Positions 24,255 through 32,974 of a stretch of 44,315 nt of DNA are shown piece by piece. Positions within the stretch are counted from its first letter, which is position 1; each line of letters begins with the position of its first letter. The DNA is from Tannerellaceae bacterium (GTDB lineage: Bacteria; Bacteroidota; Bacteroidia; Bacteroidales; Tannerellaceae): the NCBI GenBank assembly GCA_031284275.1, contig JAITAD010000071.1:1-44315 (forward strand), read 5' to 3'. Position numbers and translations under genes: made by a program. The notes beneath the pieces are model-generated. The model was not told the origin of the DNA and searched no databases. It saw nothing but the letters and a program-made list of their open reading frames with translations.

Positions 24255-27200
24255 AGAACAAAAACGTATTTATTTCTTTCTCTCTTTCTTTCCTTCTTCT
24301 GGCTGTGCCCGACGGGGGCGCAGGCGGAGGGGGAAACCCCTTCCCTTGAGGCGGGGAGCACCATAGTGGGGGGCGACGGGCTGAAGTACCTCATCGGCCA
24401 GGCGGGGAACAATCTGGTCGCTACCGTTGTCGGCTATAAGGCCGACAAGGTGTCGGAGAGTATCACCATCGGTGGCACCATCCCGGATTACACCAACGTC
24501 AAGGTCACCGGCATCGGGGTGGGGGCTTTTGCAGGGTACAGCGGGCTGACGTCGGTGACGTTTGGCGCAAATCTTGACAGCATCGGTGCGGGAGCTTTTG
24601 AAGGCTGTCCGAACCTGAAGAAAGCGACGTTTGGCAACAAAGCCACGGCGCTCAAGTCCATTGGGGTCGGGGCTTTTGCAGGCAGTGGGCTGACGGAGCT
24701 GGTGTTTGGCACAACCTTCACAAGCCTTGAGAACATCGGGACGGAGGCTTTCAAGGGGTGCGTCAAGCTGGAAGCAGTGACGTACAGCGGCAACAGCAAC
24801 AATGCCGTCGCGCTCAAGGCTATCGGAGCAAAGGCTTTTGCAGGCTGTACAGGGCTGACAGCACTGTCGCTTGGCAGCAGCAGTAACACCGCCGCACTCA
24901 CGACTATCGGAGCGGGGGCTTTTGCAGGTTGCACAGGGCTGACAACTGTGAATATCAACAAGGCAAGAAACCTTGCGAGCATCGGAGATGACGCTTTCAA
25001 GGGGTGCGTCGCCTTGGAAACGGTGACGCTCACCAGTGTCGACAACCTCAAGAGTATCGGGGCGGGGGCTTTCCAAGGGACGAAGATGGGTAAAGGGGAG
25101 ATAACGTTCAGCACTACCCCGTCGCTCGAGAGCATCGGCGACTCGGCTTTCGCAGGCGTCACCGGAGAGCCGAAGGCGGATTTCTCGGCTTTCACGTCGC
25201 TCAAGACCATCGGTATCGGCGCTTTCGCAGGCAGCAAGAAGGTGACCGCGGTGAAGCTTCCCGTAAGTCTCGTGAGCATCGGCGAGGGGGCTTTCGCAGG
25301 GTGCGTCGGGCTGACAACAGCGGAGATCGGCCAAACCTCCACTACCACCGCCGTAGCACTCAAGACTGTCGGGGCTGACGCTTTCAATGGCTGCACCGCT
25401 CTGAATACAGTGGAGATATACTGCGCCGACAACCTCAAGAGCATCGGAGCGAGGGCTTTCAAGGGCACTAAGATGGGCAGCTTGGTGGTGACGTTTACCG
25501 ACTACTCCTCCGGCCCAAGTACGAACTCGCAGCTTGAGAGCATCGGGGACTCGGCTGTAGCGGGCGTCACCGAACTGAAGAAGGCGGATCTCGCATGGTT
25601 CGGCAATCTCAAGAGCATCGGCGTCGGCGCTTTCGCAGGCAGTGCAAAACTGGAGCAGGTGTATCTCCCCGAAAGCCTCGAGAGCATCGGCGAGGGGGCT
25701 TTCGCAGACGCTGCGCTGCTGACCGAAGTGAAGTTCCTCAAATGGAGCGGTAGCGGTAGCGGCAGCGGTACGGTCGAATGTGATGCCAAATACCTCGAGA
25801 CCATCGGGGCGGACGCTTTCAAAGGAGCCGGGCTGACAACAGTGAAACTCGGCAATGCCACAAAACTGACGAGCATCGGTGTAGGGGCTTTTGCAGGTTG
25901 CTCCGAGCTGACAAAAGTGACGCTCAGCAAGGCCACAAAGCTGACGAGTATCGGTGCGGGGGCTTTCAAGGGGACGAAGCTGTCGGCTCTGCCGTTCGGT
26001 GGCGCCTCGTCGCTGACGAGCATCGGCGACAGCGCCTTCGTCGGCACCAAGCTGAGTAAGGTGGAGCTTATAGAGGCGAAGGCGGGCACCGTAAGCCTCA
26101 AGAGCATCGGCGCCGGGGCTTTCGCAGGCATCAGCGCGCTGCAAACGGTGTCGTTTCCGGCAAGCCTTGAAAGCATCGGCATCGGGGCTTTCGCAGGGAA
26201 CGGCAAGCTGAAAACGGTGACGGTGGACGATGGTGAGGCCAAAAACCTCGTGAGTATCGGGGCGGACGCTTTCAAAGGCGACGCCGAGCTGACAGCGGTG
26301 ACGCTCGGCAAGACCACAAAGCTGACGAGCATCGGTGCGGGGGCTTTCAAGGGGACGAAGCTGTCGGTTCTGCCGTTCGGCGGCGCCTCGTCGCTGGTGA
26401 GCATCGGCGACAGCGCTTTCGCCGGCACCTTGCTGACTAAGGTGGATATCGAGGCGGCGACGAAGCCGGCCAGCCTAAGCACAAGCGTCTTCAAGAGCAT
26501 CGGCGTGGGGGCTTTCGCAGAGATCGCTACGCTGACGGCGGTGAAGTTCCCGGCAAGCATCAAGAGCATCGGTGTGGGAGCTTTTGCGGAGGACACGAAA
26601 CTGAAGAGCGTCACTCTGCTGTCGACGACTCCTCCGTCGCTGGGCGCAGCGGCCTTTACGGGTACGGCGCTGACTCAGCCTGTCATCCCCGAAGGGGAAC
26701 AAGTCCTTGCGGCGTACAAGGCGTCCGACTGGTGGCCGTACTTCGGTAATCCGTCTTACGACCCGTTGGCGATATCCTTCTCGACAAGCAGTCTGACGGG
26801 AACGGTGACGGGGTTCAGCGCATCTGCCTCGTCGAAGGACAAGAAATATCTCGCCATCCCCAATGAGGTGGTCTACGAAGGGAAGGTATACAAAATCACG
26901 GCCGTCGGCGACAGGGCGTTCAAGAATGTCAAAGCGTTGCTTGAGGTGAGCCTGCCTGCCTATCTGAAGAGCATCGGCGTGGAAGCGTTCAACGGGGCGG
27001 TAAATCTGACGGACGTCCTGCTGCTGCCGTCGACGCCGCCGTCGTTGGGCTTGCGCGCCTTCAGCGTGGATACTACGACGTGTAACTTCTGGACGGAAGA
27101 CAGTGCGGCCTATCAGGCAGTAGAGGCATGGCAGCCGTACTTCGGAGCGCCGGCGCCGGCGCCTGTTCCCGAACCGACGCCTGAATACTATCCGTTCGAG

Positions 27201-28229
27201 ATTACATTCACGGAGTCGGAAGCGGGCGACCTGACGGGTACGGTGAAGGGATTCAGCGTATCAGCGGTGGCGCGTGATAAGGAATATGTGGTAGTCCCCG
27301 AAGAGGTGGTCTACGAGGGCGAGGTGCGTACGATTACGTCTATCGGCGAAGGAGCGTTCAAGGATGCGGAAGATCTGCTGTCGGTGTCGCTTCCTTCGGG
27401 TCTGCTGAGTATAGGCGATGAGGCGTTCAAGGGGGCGGTGAATCTGGTGTCGGTGGATCTGCTGTCGGACACGCCGCCGTCGTTGGGCGTGGATGCTTTC
27501 AGCGTGGATACCACGACGTGTACGTTCTGGAGTGTGGACAGTGCGGCCTATCAGGCAGTGGAAGCATGGCAGCCGTACTTCGGCGCTCCGGCGCCGGGTC
27601 CGCTGAGTTATGTGGTGGCGTTCCGTCCGGAGGGCTTGCCGGTGACTCAGATGGTGTTCATCGAAGGTGAACGTATCCCGACGGTGCGTATCCCGGTGAT
27701 CGAATATGCGGGCTATACGCTGTTCTGGTATACGGGCGAGGATACGACGAATATCTTCGACTTCTCTACGCCTGTGACTTCGGATCTGGATCTGTATCCT
27801 GTCTGGGTGAAAGGTATCCGGGTGACGTTCCACGAAGAGGTGGGGTACCTTGATTATACGACGGCTCAGGTGGCAGTGGCGGAAGACAGTGTGATTCCGG
27901 AGAATGTCATCCCGTCGCCGGAATGCGAAGAGGGTTACATGGTGGTGTGGTATACGGGCGAGGACGAAGAGGAAATCTTCGACTTCTCTACGCCGGTGAC
28001 TTCTCCGCTGGACCTCTATCCGCTGGTTGTGGAGGTGCCGGACGGTATAGTTGCTCCGGTGTCGGCCGCTGAGGTGGCTGCGTCGCTCTACAACCTGCGT
28101 GGCGAATTGCTGGTTCGCAAGGTGGTGAACGTGCAGGCGGCATCGTCAGGGCTGCGCAACGTCTTGGGTGTGTCGTCGGGGATATACATCCTGGTGACAC
28201 CGGATGGGGCGAAGAAAATCAAACTCTAA
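24252..28229 (+). CDS. BspA-like leucine-rich-repeat surface protein with T9SS-type C-terminus
   Basis: The 1325-residue product has a signal peptide (MRTKTYLFLSLFLSFFWLCP, then TGAQA). A very long array of LRR_5 (BspA/TpLRR) repeats follows to about residue 860, with the unit L.SIG.GAFAG...L..V. Two further blocks each contain TPPSLG..AF and a segment AAYQAVEAWQPYFGAPAP. Two Listeria-Bacteroides-type repeats come next (about 1118-1265, both with WYTGED and IFDFSTPVTS). The end is a short secretion domain (YNLRGELLVRK, SSGIYILVTPDGAKKIKL). BspA-like proteins are surface adhesins binding host matrix or other bacteria; that role is by family. Residues about 558-600 and 685-727 are near-identical at DNA level, 381 bp apart, so repeat number may vary by recombination. 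Confidence 0.92.
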   Translation: MRTKTYLFLSLFLSFFWLCPTGAQAEGETPSLEAGSTIVGGDGLKYLIGQAGNNLVATVVGYKADKVSESITIGGTIPDYTNVKVTGIGVGAFAGYSGLTSVTFGANLDSIGAGAFEGCPNLKKATFGNKATALKSIGVGAFAGSGLTELVFGTTFTSLENIGTEAFKGCVKLEAVTYSGNSNNAVALKAIGAKAFAGCTGLTALSLGSSSNTAALTTIGAGAFAGCTGLTTVNINKARNLASIGDDAFKGCVALETVTLTSVDNLKSIGAGAFQGTKMGKGEITFSTTPSLESIGDSAFAGVTGEPKADFSAFTSLKTIGIGAFAGSKKVTAVKLPVSLVSIGEGAFAGCVGLTTAEIGQTSTTTAVALKTVGADAFNGCTALNTVEIYCADNLKSIGARAFKGTKMGSLVVTFTDYSSGPSTNSQLESIGDSAVAGVTELKKADLAWFGNLKSIGVGAFAGSAKLEQVYLPESLESIGEGAFADAALLTEVKFLKWSGSGSGSGTVECDAKYLETIGADAFKGAGLTTVKLGNATKLTSIGVGAFAGCSELTKVTLSKATKLTSIGAGAFKGTKLSALPFGGASSLTSIGDSAFVGTKLSKVELIEAKAGTVSLKSIGAGAFAGISALQTVSFPASLESIGIGAFAGNGKLKTVTVDDGEAKNLVSIGADAFKGDAELTAVTLGKTTKLTSIGAGAFKGTKLSVLPFGGASSLVSIGDSAFAGTLLTKVDIEAATKPASLSTSVFKSIGVGAFAEIATLTAVKFPASIKSIGVGAFAEDTKLKSVTLLSTTPPSLGAAAFTGTALTQPVIPEGEQVLAAYKASDWWPYFGNPSYDPLAISFSTSSLTGTVTGFSASASSKDKKYLAIPNEVVYEGKVYKITAVGDRAFKNVKALLEVSLPAYLKSIGVEAFNGAVNLTDVLLLPSTPPSLGLRAFSVDTTTCNFWTEDSAAYQAVEAWQPYFGAPAPAPVPEPTPEYYPFEITFTESEAGDLTGTVKGFSVSAVARDKEYVVVPEEVVYEGEVRTITSIGEGAFKDAEDLLSVSLPSGLLSIGDEAFKGAVNLVSVDLLSDTPPSLGVDAFSVDTTTCTFWSVDSAAYQAVEAWQPYFGAPAPGPLSYVVAFRPEGLPVTQMVFIEGERIPTVRIPVIEYAGYTLFWYTGEDTTNIFDFSTPVTSDLDLYPVWVKGIRVTFHEEVGYLDYTTAQVAVAEDSVIPENVIPSPECEEGYMVVWYTGEDEEEIFDFSTPVTSPLDLYPLVVEVPDGIVAPVSAAEVAASLYNLRGELLVRKVVNVQAASSGLRNVLGVSSGIYILVTPDGAKKIKL

Positions 28230-28240
28230 TCAGGAAGGTG

Positions 28241-28282
28241 AAAGCCGGATATCGACAGTGGGTCGGTATCCGGCTTTTTTTT
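28241..28282 (+). terminator. Strong intrinsic terminator after the BspA-like gene
   Basis: AAAGCCGGATA (28241-28251) pairs perfectly with TATCCGGCTTT (28267-28277) around a 15-nt loop and runs into eight Ts (28275-28282). It begins 11 nt after the stop codon. Confidence 0.92.
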
Positions 28283-28365
28283 ATCAAAAAGGTGTAAGGG
28301 TGGGGGTGGAGTCGGAAGGTGTCAAGTCTCGGCTTCGGAGGTGATGGGAGAAAGATATGATATAG

Positions 28366-29103
28366 GTGAAAGAATCGGGCATAAATACGTGCGTGGCGCA
28401 TTTCCAACATCTAATAGAGGTGGTGGCTTCTTTCGGGGTGCGCTATGCTCCGAAGGAGGAGTGTCTGACGGTCCCTGAACTGTTGAAACTGCTGGAGTCG
28501 GCGCGGCGGCGCATAGAGTCGGCGAACAGTCTGCTGCCGGACTACCTCTCGGCGGTACTCTCCCGTAAGGAGGCGTTCGCGGATCTTCCGTTGCGTGCCA
28601 AACGTGTAGGCTCGATAGCGGGGGTGTGCGATATCAATCCTCCGACGCAGAGTCAAATCAGGGAGGTGGTGCGGGAACTGCAGGCGTTCCGTCCCAAAGG
28701 GTACCGTGGGGCGATGGCCTGTCAGTTGAGCTACGGGGAGCAGACTGAGCGTTTCAATCGTCTGATAGAACTGGTGGAGGCTCAGCCGTACTACAATCCT
28801 GCGGAGAGTGACCTCTCACCGTCGAAGTTGAAGGTGTTCTCGAAGGTGCTGTCGGCGCTCAATGAGCATGTGTCGGCGCTCGAGCCTCCGCTGTTGGAGG
28901 CTCGTCGGCGTCGGGACGAAATGCTCTACGGGGCAGCAGGGCTGACGGAGCGGGCGCAGGCGGTGAAGGAATATGTAAAGGTGACCTTCGGGGAGTCGAG
29001 CCAACGGTACAGAAAGGTGAAGCGTATTAAGCTTGCGAACAGGGAGGTTCCTCCGTCGGGTGGATCAACTGTCAGTCTCCCGTCGGGCGGTCTTCACGGA
29101 TGA
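28366..29103 (+). CDS. Uncharacterised Bacteroidota family protein (all-helical)
   Basis: The 245-residue product belongs to a family I recognise from many Bacteroidota genomes but whose function is not known to me. Its marks are an N-terminal FQHLIEVVASFGVRYAPKEE, a central FNRLIELVEAQPYYNPAESD and a late RRDEMLYGAAGLTERAQAVK with VKVTFGESSQRYRKVKRIKL. The two related halves, each with 'YxP' followed by a predicted helical pair, suggest an internal duplication. It has no signal peptide and is rich in charged helices, so it is cytoplasmic. The start is GTG at 28366; GTG at 28393 is also possible. The last residues after RIKLANRE look like an extension, and the end overlaps ispG on the other strand by 32 nt. 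Confidence 0.7.
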   Translation: MKESGINTCVAHFQHLIEVVASFGVRYAPKEECLTVPELLKLLESARRRIESANSLLPDYLSAVLSRKEAFADLPLRAKRVGSIAGVCDINPPTQSQIREVVRELQAFRPKGYRGAMACQLSYGEQTERFNRLIELVEAQPYYNPAESDLSPSKLKVFSKVLSALNEHVSALEPPLLEARRRRDEMLYGAAGLTERAQAVKEYVKVTFGESSQRYRKVKRIKLANREVPPSGGSTVSLPSGGLHG

Positions 29104-30700
29104 GGGAAAGGAGGCGGGTGGCGGCGTCTGCTTCGGGGATGTTGCGGAGGACGCAACGTTTGCCCTTGTAGAGGTTCACTCGGTGGGGTGCGGCGCCGAC
29201 ATATCCGTAGTCGGCATCGCCCATCTCGCCGGGACCGTTGACGACGCAACCCATGACGGCTATCTTCAGGCCTTTCAGATGGGAAGTCGCCCGACGGACT
29301 TCGGCCAGCGTGCCGGGGAGGTCGAAGAGGGTACGGCCGCAGCTCGGACAGGCAATGTACTCCGTCTTGCTGATACGCAGACGGACGGCTTGCAGGATAC
29401 CGTAGGCGATGTCTTCAGGAGAAGGACCTCCGGCGGCGACGGCGCAACGGTTGCGGGGAGCCACTATGCCGTCCCCGAAACCGTCGAGGAACAGCGTACC
29501 GAGGTCGGCGGCGGCTTGGATGAGGAAAGCTTCGCCGTCAGGTGCGTCGTAGTCGAGCCGGAAGAGGACGGGTACGGGACAGTGAGCGTCCAGCAGTCGG
29601 TGCATGGCGGCGCGTAACTCGCCGACGGGATTGATGTGATGGCTGCCCAGAACGGCTACGGCACGCAAATCGTCGGTGAGGGCTTGGATGCGTTCGTCCG
29701 TCAGATCCGACAAGGTGAGGGGAACGAACCGGATGTCTGAAGGGTAGGGGTTGCTGTCGGCGGGCAGGACGACGGGAGGGCGGCCACCTCCGATGTCGCC
29801 AACGCAACGGCTGATGCGCCGCAGGGGGCGAACAGGGTCGTAGCCCTCCGCAAGCGGGGCATGTATGGCGGCGTGGCCTTCCCGCCGACGGATATGCTCC
29901 AAGAGTTTGCGGGCTACGGGGATTTCCGCTTCGGGACTTTCGCTCAGGGAGATGCGTATGGTGTCGCCGATACCGTCGGAGAGCAGAGCGCCGATACCGA
30001 CAGCGCTCTTGATACGTCCGTCCTCGCCGTCGCCCGCCTCCGTTACGCCCAGATGCAGCGGGAAGGCCATCCCCTCCGCCTCCATCGTCCGGACGAGCAG
30101 ACGGACGGTCTGCACCATCACAACGGTATTGGATGCCTTGACGGATACCACGACGTCGCCGAAATCCGCTTCCCGACAGATATGCAGGAACTCCATGCAG
30201 GATGCCGCCATCCCTTCGGGAGTATCGCCGTAAGTGTCCATGATACGCGCCGAGAGGGAACCGTGATTGACTCCGATACGAAGGGCTGTGCCGTTCTGTC
30301 GGCAGAGGCCGATCAGCGTCATCATGCGGCGACGCTGTTCCTCCTCGCTGCGGGCGTAGTTGCCGGGGTTGATGCGTACTTTTTCCACTTGCGTGGCGGC
30401 GACCTCGGCGATGGCGGGGTTGAAATGGACATCGGCCACGAGCGGCGCGCCGTATCCCGCTTCGCGTAGCCGTTGCCGGATGACGCCGAGGTTACGGGCT
30501 TCCCCTTCGTTCCGCACGGCGAAGCGTATCAACTCGGCGCCTGCCTCTATCATGCGGCCGGCCTGTGCGACGGCTGCAGCCGTCTCCATAGTCGATACGT
30601 TGGCCATGGACTGTATGCGGACGGCACTGCCGCCTCCTATTCCTACCTCCCCCACGCGAACCTCCGACGCTTCCCGACGGCTATAGTTGAAGTACCCCAT
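29072..30700 (-). CDS. ispG: 4-hydroxy-3-methylbut-2-enyl diphosphate synthase, long form
   Basis: IspG (GcpE) is the [4Fe-4S] enzyme making HMBPP in the non-mevalonate isoprenoid pathway. The 542 residues fit the long form with an inserted domain between TIM barrel and cluster domain, found in Bacteroidota, Chlamydia and plants. Barrel motifs are VRIQSMANVSTMETAAAVAQ, ADVHFNPAIAEVAATQVEKV, RINPGN and RIGVNHGSLS. Cluster cysteines are in YIACPSCGRTLFDLPG and MGCVVNGPGEM. Its start directly abuts the dtd stop, making it the last gene of the run tkt-uvrC-dtd-ispG. Confidence 0.96.
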   Translation of the reverse strand: MGYFNYSRREASEVRVGEVGIGGGSAVRIQSMANVSTMETAAAVAQAGRMIEAGAELIRFAVRNEGEARNLGVIRQRLREAGYGAPLVADVHFNPAIAEVAATQVEKVRINPGNYARSEEEQRRRMMTLIGLCRQNGTALRIGVNHGSLSARIMDTYGDTPEGMAASCMEFLHICREADFGDVVVSVKASNTVVMVQTVRLLVRTMEAEGMAFPLHLGVTEAGDGEDGRIKSAVGIGALLSDGIGDTIRISLSESPEAEIPVARKLLEHIRRREGHAAIHAPLAEGYDPVRPLRRISRCVGDIGGGRPPVVLPADSNPYPSDIRFVPLTLSDLTDERIQALTDDLRAVAVLGSHHINPVGELRAAMHRLLDAHCPVPVLFRLDYDAPDGEAFLIQAAADLGTLFLDGFGDGIVAPRNRCAVAAGGPSPEDIAYGILQAVRLRISKTEYIACPSCGRTLFDLPGTLAEVRRATSHLKGLKIAVMGCVVNGPGEMGDADYGYVGAAPHRVNLYKGKRCVLRNIPEADAATRLLSLIREDRPTGD

Positions 30701-31153
30701 TTATTCCCTGTTTTGCGTGTCGATGAGTATGGTCACAGGCCCGTCGTTGAGCAGAGCGACTTGCATGTCGGCGCCGAAGATGCCGGCGCCGACCTCCCTG
30801 CCACTCTCCTGACGGATGGCCTCCCGCAGCGCCTCGTACAACCCTTGGGCTTTCTCGGGAGCGGCGGCGCGCAGGAACGATGGCCGGTTACCTTTCTTCA
30901 CGGCGGCAAACAGGGTAAACTGGCTTACCAATAACACGCTGCCGCCGATGTCTGCCAGCGAACGGTTCATCAGTCCTGCCTCATCGCTGAATATCCGCAG
31001 GCCGCAGATTTTCTTTGCCAACCATGCGATATCTGCTTCCGTATCCGTCACTTCCACGCCGACGAGCACGAGCAGCCCCTGCCCGATCTCCGACACCACC
31101 GCTCCGGCGACACTCACGGAAGCCTGCCGCACACGTTGAACCACTACCCGCAT
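30701..31153 (-). CDS. dtd: D-aminoacyl-tRNA deacylase
   Basis: Dtd removes D-amino acids wrongly attached to tRNA. The 150-residue length is normal. It opens with MRVVVQRVRQASVSV and carries the two active-site motifs: LVSQFTLFA (SQFTL) and LLNDGPVTILIDT, where the usual N-x-GPVT is N-D-GPVT. GIFGADMQVALLN also matches the family. It begins 5 nt after the uvrC stop and ends immediately before the ispG start, so translation is coupled. Confidence 0.96.
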   Translation of the reverse strand: MRVVVQRVRQASVSVAGAVVSEIGQGLLVLVGVEVTDTEADIAWLAKKICGLRIFSDEAGLMNRSLADIGGSVLLVSQFTLFAAVKKGNRPSFLRAAAPEKAQGLYEALREAIRQESGREVGAGIFGADMQVALLNDGPVTILIDTQNRE

Positions 31154-31158
31154 CTCGC

Positions 31159-32958
31159 CTAACTGTCTTTTTCGAGGAGGATTTTTGCCTTAGCCTCTCC
31201 GACGAGGGCTTTCAACTCGGCAAAACCTGCCGCCCGAATACGTTTCACACTCTTGTAACGCTGTAAAAGTAAGGTTTTCGTCTTTTCCCCGATGCCTTTC
31301 AGTCCGTCCAGCTCGGAGGCGAGTTGTCGTTTGCTGCGTTTGTCGCGGTGGAAAGCGATGGCAAAACGATGCACTTCGTCCTGCATACGCTCCAACAAGA
31401 GAAAAAGCGGGCTTTTTCGGGAAATGCCGATGCTCTCGGGCGGGTCGCCGAAGAGAAAGTCGGAAGTGTGATGCCTCCTGTCTTTGGACAGGCCGGCGAT
31501 GGGGATGTCGAGGTGCAGCTCGTCGCGGATGACGTTGCGGACTACCTCCATCTGTCCCTTACCTCCATCGGTGATAATCAGATCGGGTAAAGGCGACGAT
31601 TCGGCGATGGCGCGACTGTATCGGCGAAAAACCACTTCGCGCATGGAGGCATAGTCGTCCGGCCCCTCGACAGTCCGGATGGTGTACTTGCGATACGCCT
31701 GCTTGGCCGGCTTGCCCATGAGGAAGACCACGCAGGCGGCGACAGGATCGCTGCCCTGTATGTTCGAGTTGTCGAAACACTCGATGCGTGCCGGCAGCTT
31801 GCTTAGCTGTAAAGCGTCCTGAATCTCTCTGAGGAGACGTGTCTGCCGTTGTTCGGGGTTCATCTTTTCGGCTTGCAACAGACGTTGCGCTTTATGTTGC
31901 CGCACGTTCATCTCCGAGAGGTTCAACAACTTCTTCCTGTCGCCCCGCTGAGGGACGAGGAAGGTAACGCCCGGCAGCTCCGTATCCGGCAGAAAGGGGA
32001 CAATCACCTCATGCGCCGTACTCCGGAAACGACTGCGCATCTCGACGATACCCAATGCCAACAACTCGGAGAGCGGTTCATCCAACCGTTTACGGTACTC
32101 GAAGGTGTAGGCCTGGACGACGGCGCCGTCGCCGATGTGCAGGTAGTTGATGTGCACGGAACGGTCGTCATCCGCAATGGAGAAGACGTCCACGTTGTTC
32201 AGGCTGGGAGGGACGACGGCCGATTTCGCACGGTAATTCTCTATTACGGCGTAACGCGTCTTTACGGCCTGCGCCTCCTCGAACCGCCATTCCTCAGCCA
32301 GTTGCTGCATCTGGTCGTACAGTTGACGGCAGAGGCGGGAGATGTTCCCCTTGAGGATATCTCTCACCTCATTGACGTTCTGCATATACTCCTCTGCCGA
32401 CTGCCGACCTTCGCAGCAGCCTTTGCAGCGTTTGATGTGGTATTGCAGGCATACCTTGTACCGTTTCGCATGGATATTTTCTGCCGTCAACGGATACTTG
32501 CAGCTACGCAGAGGGTAGATCTCCTGCAACATCTGCAAGATCAGCTTCGCCGAATGAGCGGAAGGGTAGGGGCCGTAATACTGCGAACCGTCCCGAACGA
32601 GCAAACGGGTACACATCACGCGAGGGAACGGCTCGTTCTTGATGACTATACTCGGATAGGTCTTGTCATCTTTGAGCAGTACGTTGTAACGGGGCTGATG
32701 TTGCTTGATGAGGCTGTTTTCCAACAGCAGGGCATCACCTTCGGTGTCTACGACAATGTATTTGATGTCCCTGATTTGCCGAACGAGGAGACGTGTCCGG
32801 TTGCTGTCGTGCTCCTTGCTGAAGTAGGAAGACACCCGCCTTTTGAGGTTCTTGGCCTTCCCGACATAAATGATGTTCCCCTCTGCGTCGAAATACTCGT
32901 AACAACCCGGCCTTTCGGGCATCACGGCAATTAACGTCCTCAGGGCGTCGTCCGTCAT
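31159..32958 (-). CDS. uvrC: UvrABC excinuclease subunit C
   Basis: UvrC makes both cuts around a damaged base in nucleotide excision repair. The 599 residues contain the GIY-YIG nuclease (PGCYEYFDAEGNIIYVGKAK, N-terminal) and cysteines near the zinc/iron-binding position (CLQYHIKRCKGCCEG). A UVR motif that contacts UvrB (QLAEEWRFEEAQAVKTRYAV) and the RNase H-like second nuclease domain follow (IECFDNSNIQGSDPVAACVV; LIITDGGKGQ). Helix-hairpin-helix motifs come at the end (LDGLKGIGEKTKTLLL). It follows tkt by 16 nt, with dtd after it. Confidence 0.97.
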   Translation of the reverse strand: MTDDALRTLIAVMPERPGCYEYFDAEGNIIYVGKAKNLKRRVSSYFSKEHDSNRTRLLVRQIRDIKYIVVDTEGDALLLENSLIKQHQPRYNVLLKDDKTYPSIVIKNEPFPRVMCTRLLVRDGSQYYGPYPSAHSAKLILQMLQEIYPLRSCKYPLTAENIHAKRYKVCLQYHIKRCKGCCEGRQSAEEYMQNVNEVRDILKGNISRLCRQLYDQMQQLAEEWRFEEAQAVKTRYAVIENYRAKSAVVPPSLNNVDVFSIADDDRSVHINYLHIGDGAVVQAYTFEYRKRLDEPLSELLALGIVEMRSRFRSTAHEVIVPFLPDTELPGVTFLVPQRGDRKKLLNLSEMNVRQHKAQRLLQAEKMNPEQRQTRLLREIQDALQLSKLPARIECFDNSNIQGSDPVAACVVFLMGKPAKQAYRKYTIRTVEGPDDYASMREVVFRRYSRAIAESSPLPDLIITDGGKGQMEVVRNVIRDELHLDIPIAGLSKDRRHHTSDFLFGDPPESIGISRKSPLFLLLERMQDEVHRFAIAFHRDKRSKRQLASELDGLKGIGEKTKTLLLQRYKSVKRIRAAGFAELKALVGEAKAKILLEKDS

Positions 32959-32974
32959 CGCTTGTTGCGGAAAG

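Noticed and set aside
24270..26144. 624-codon open frame antisense to the BspA-like gene
   Set aside because: Its sequence is the mirror of the leucine-rich repeats (recurring ADALE and ACESP strings) with no start context or domain.
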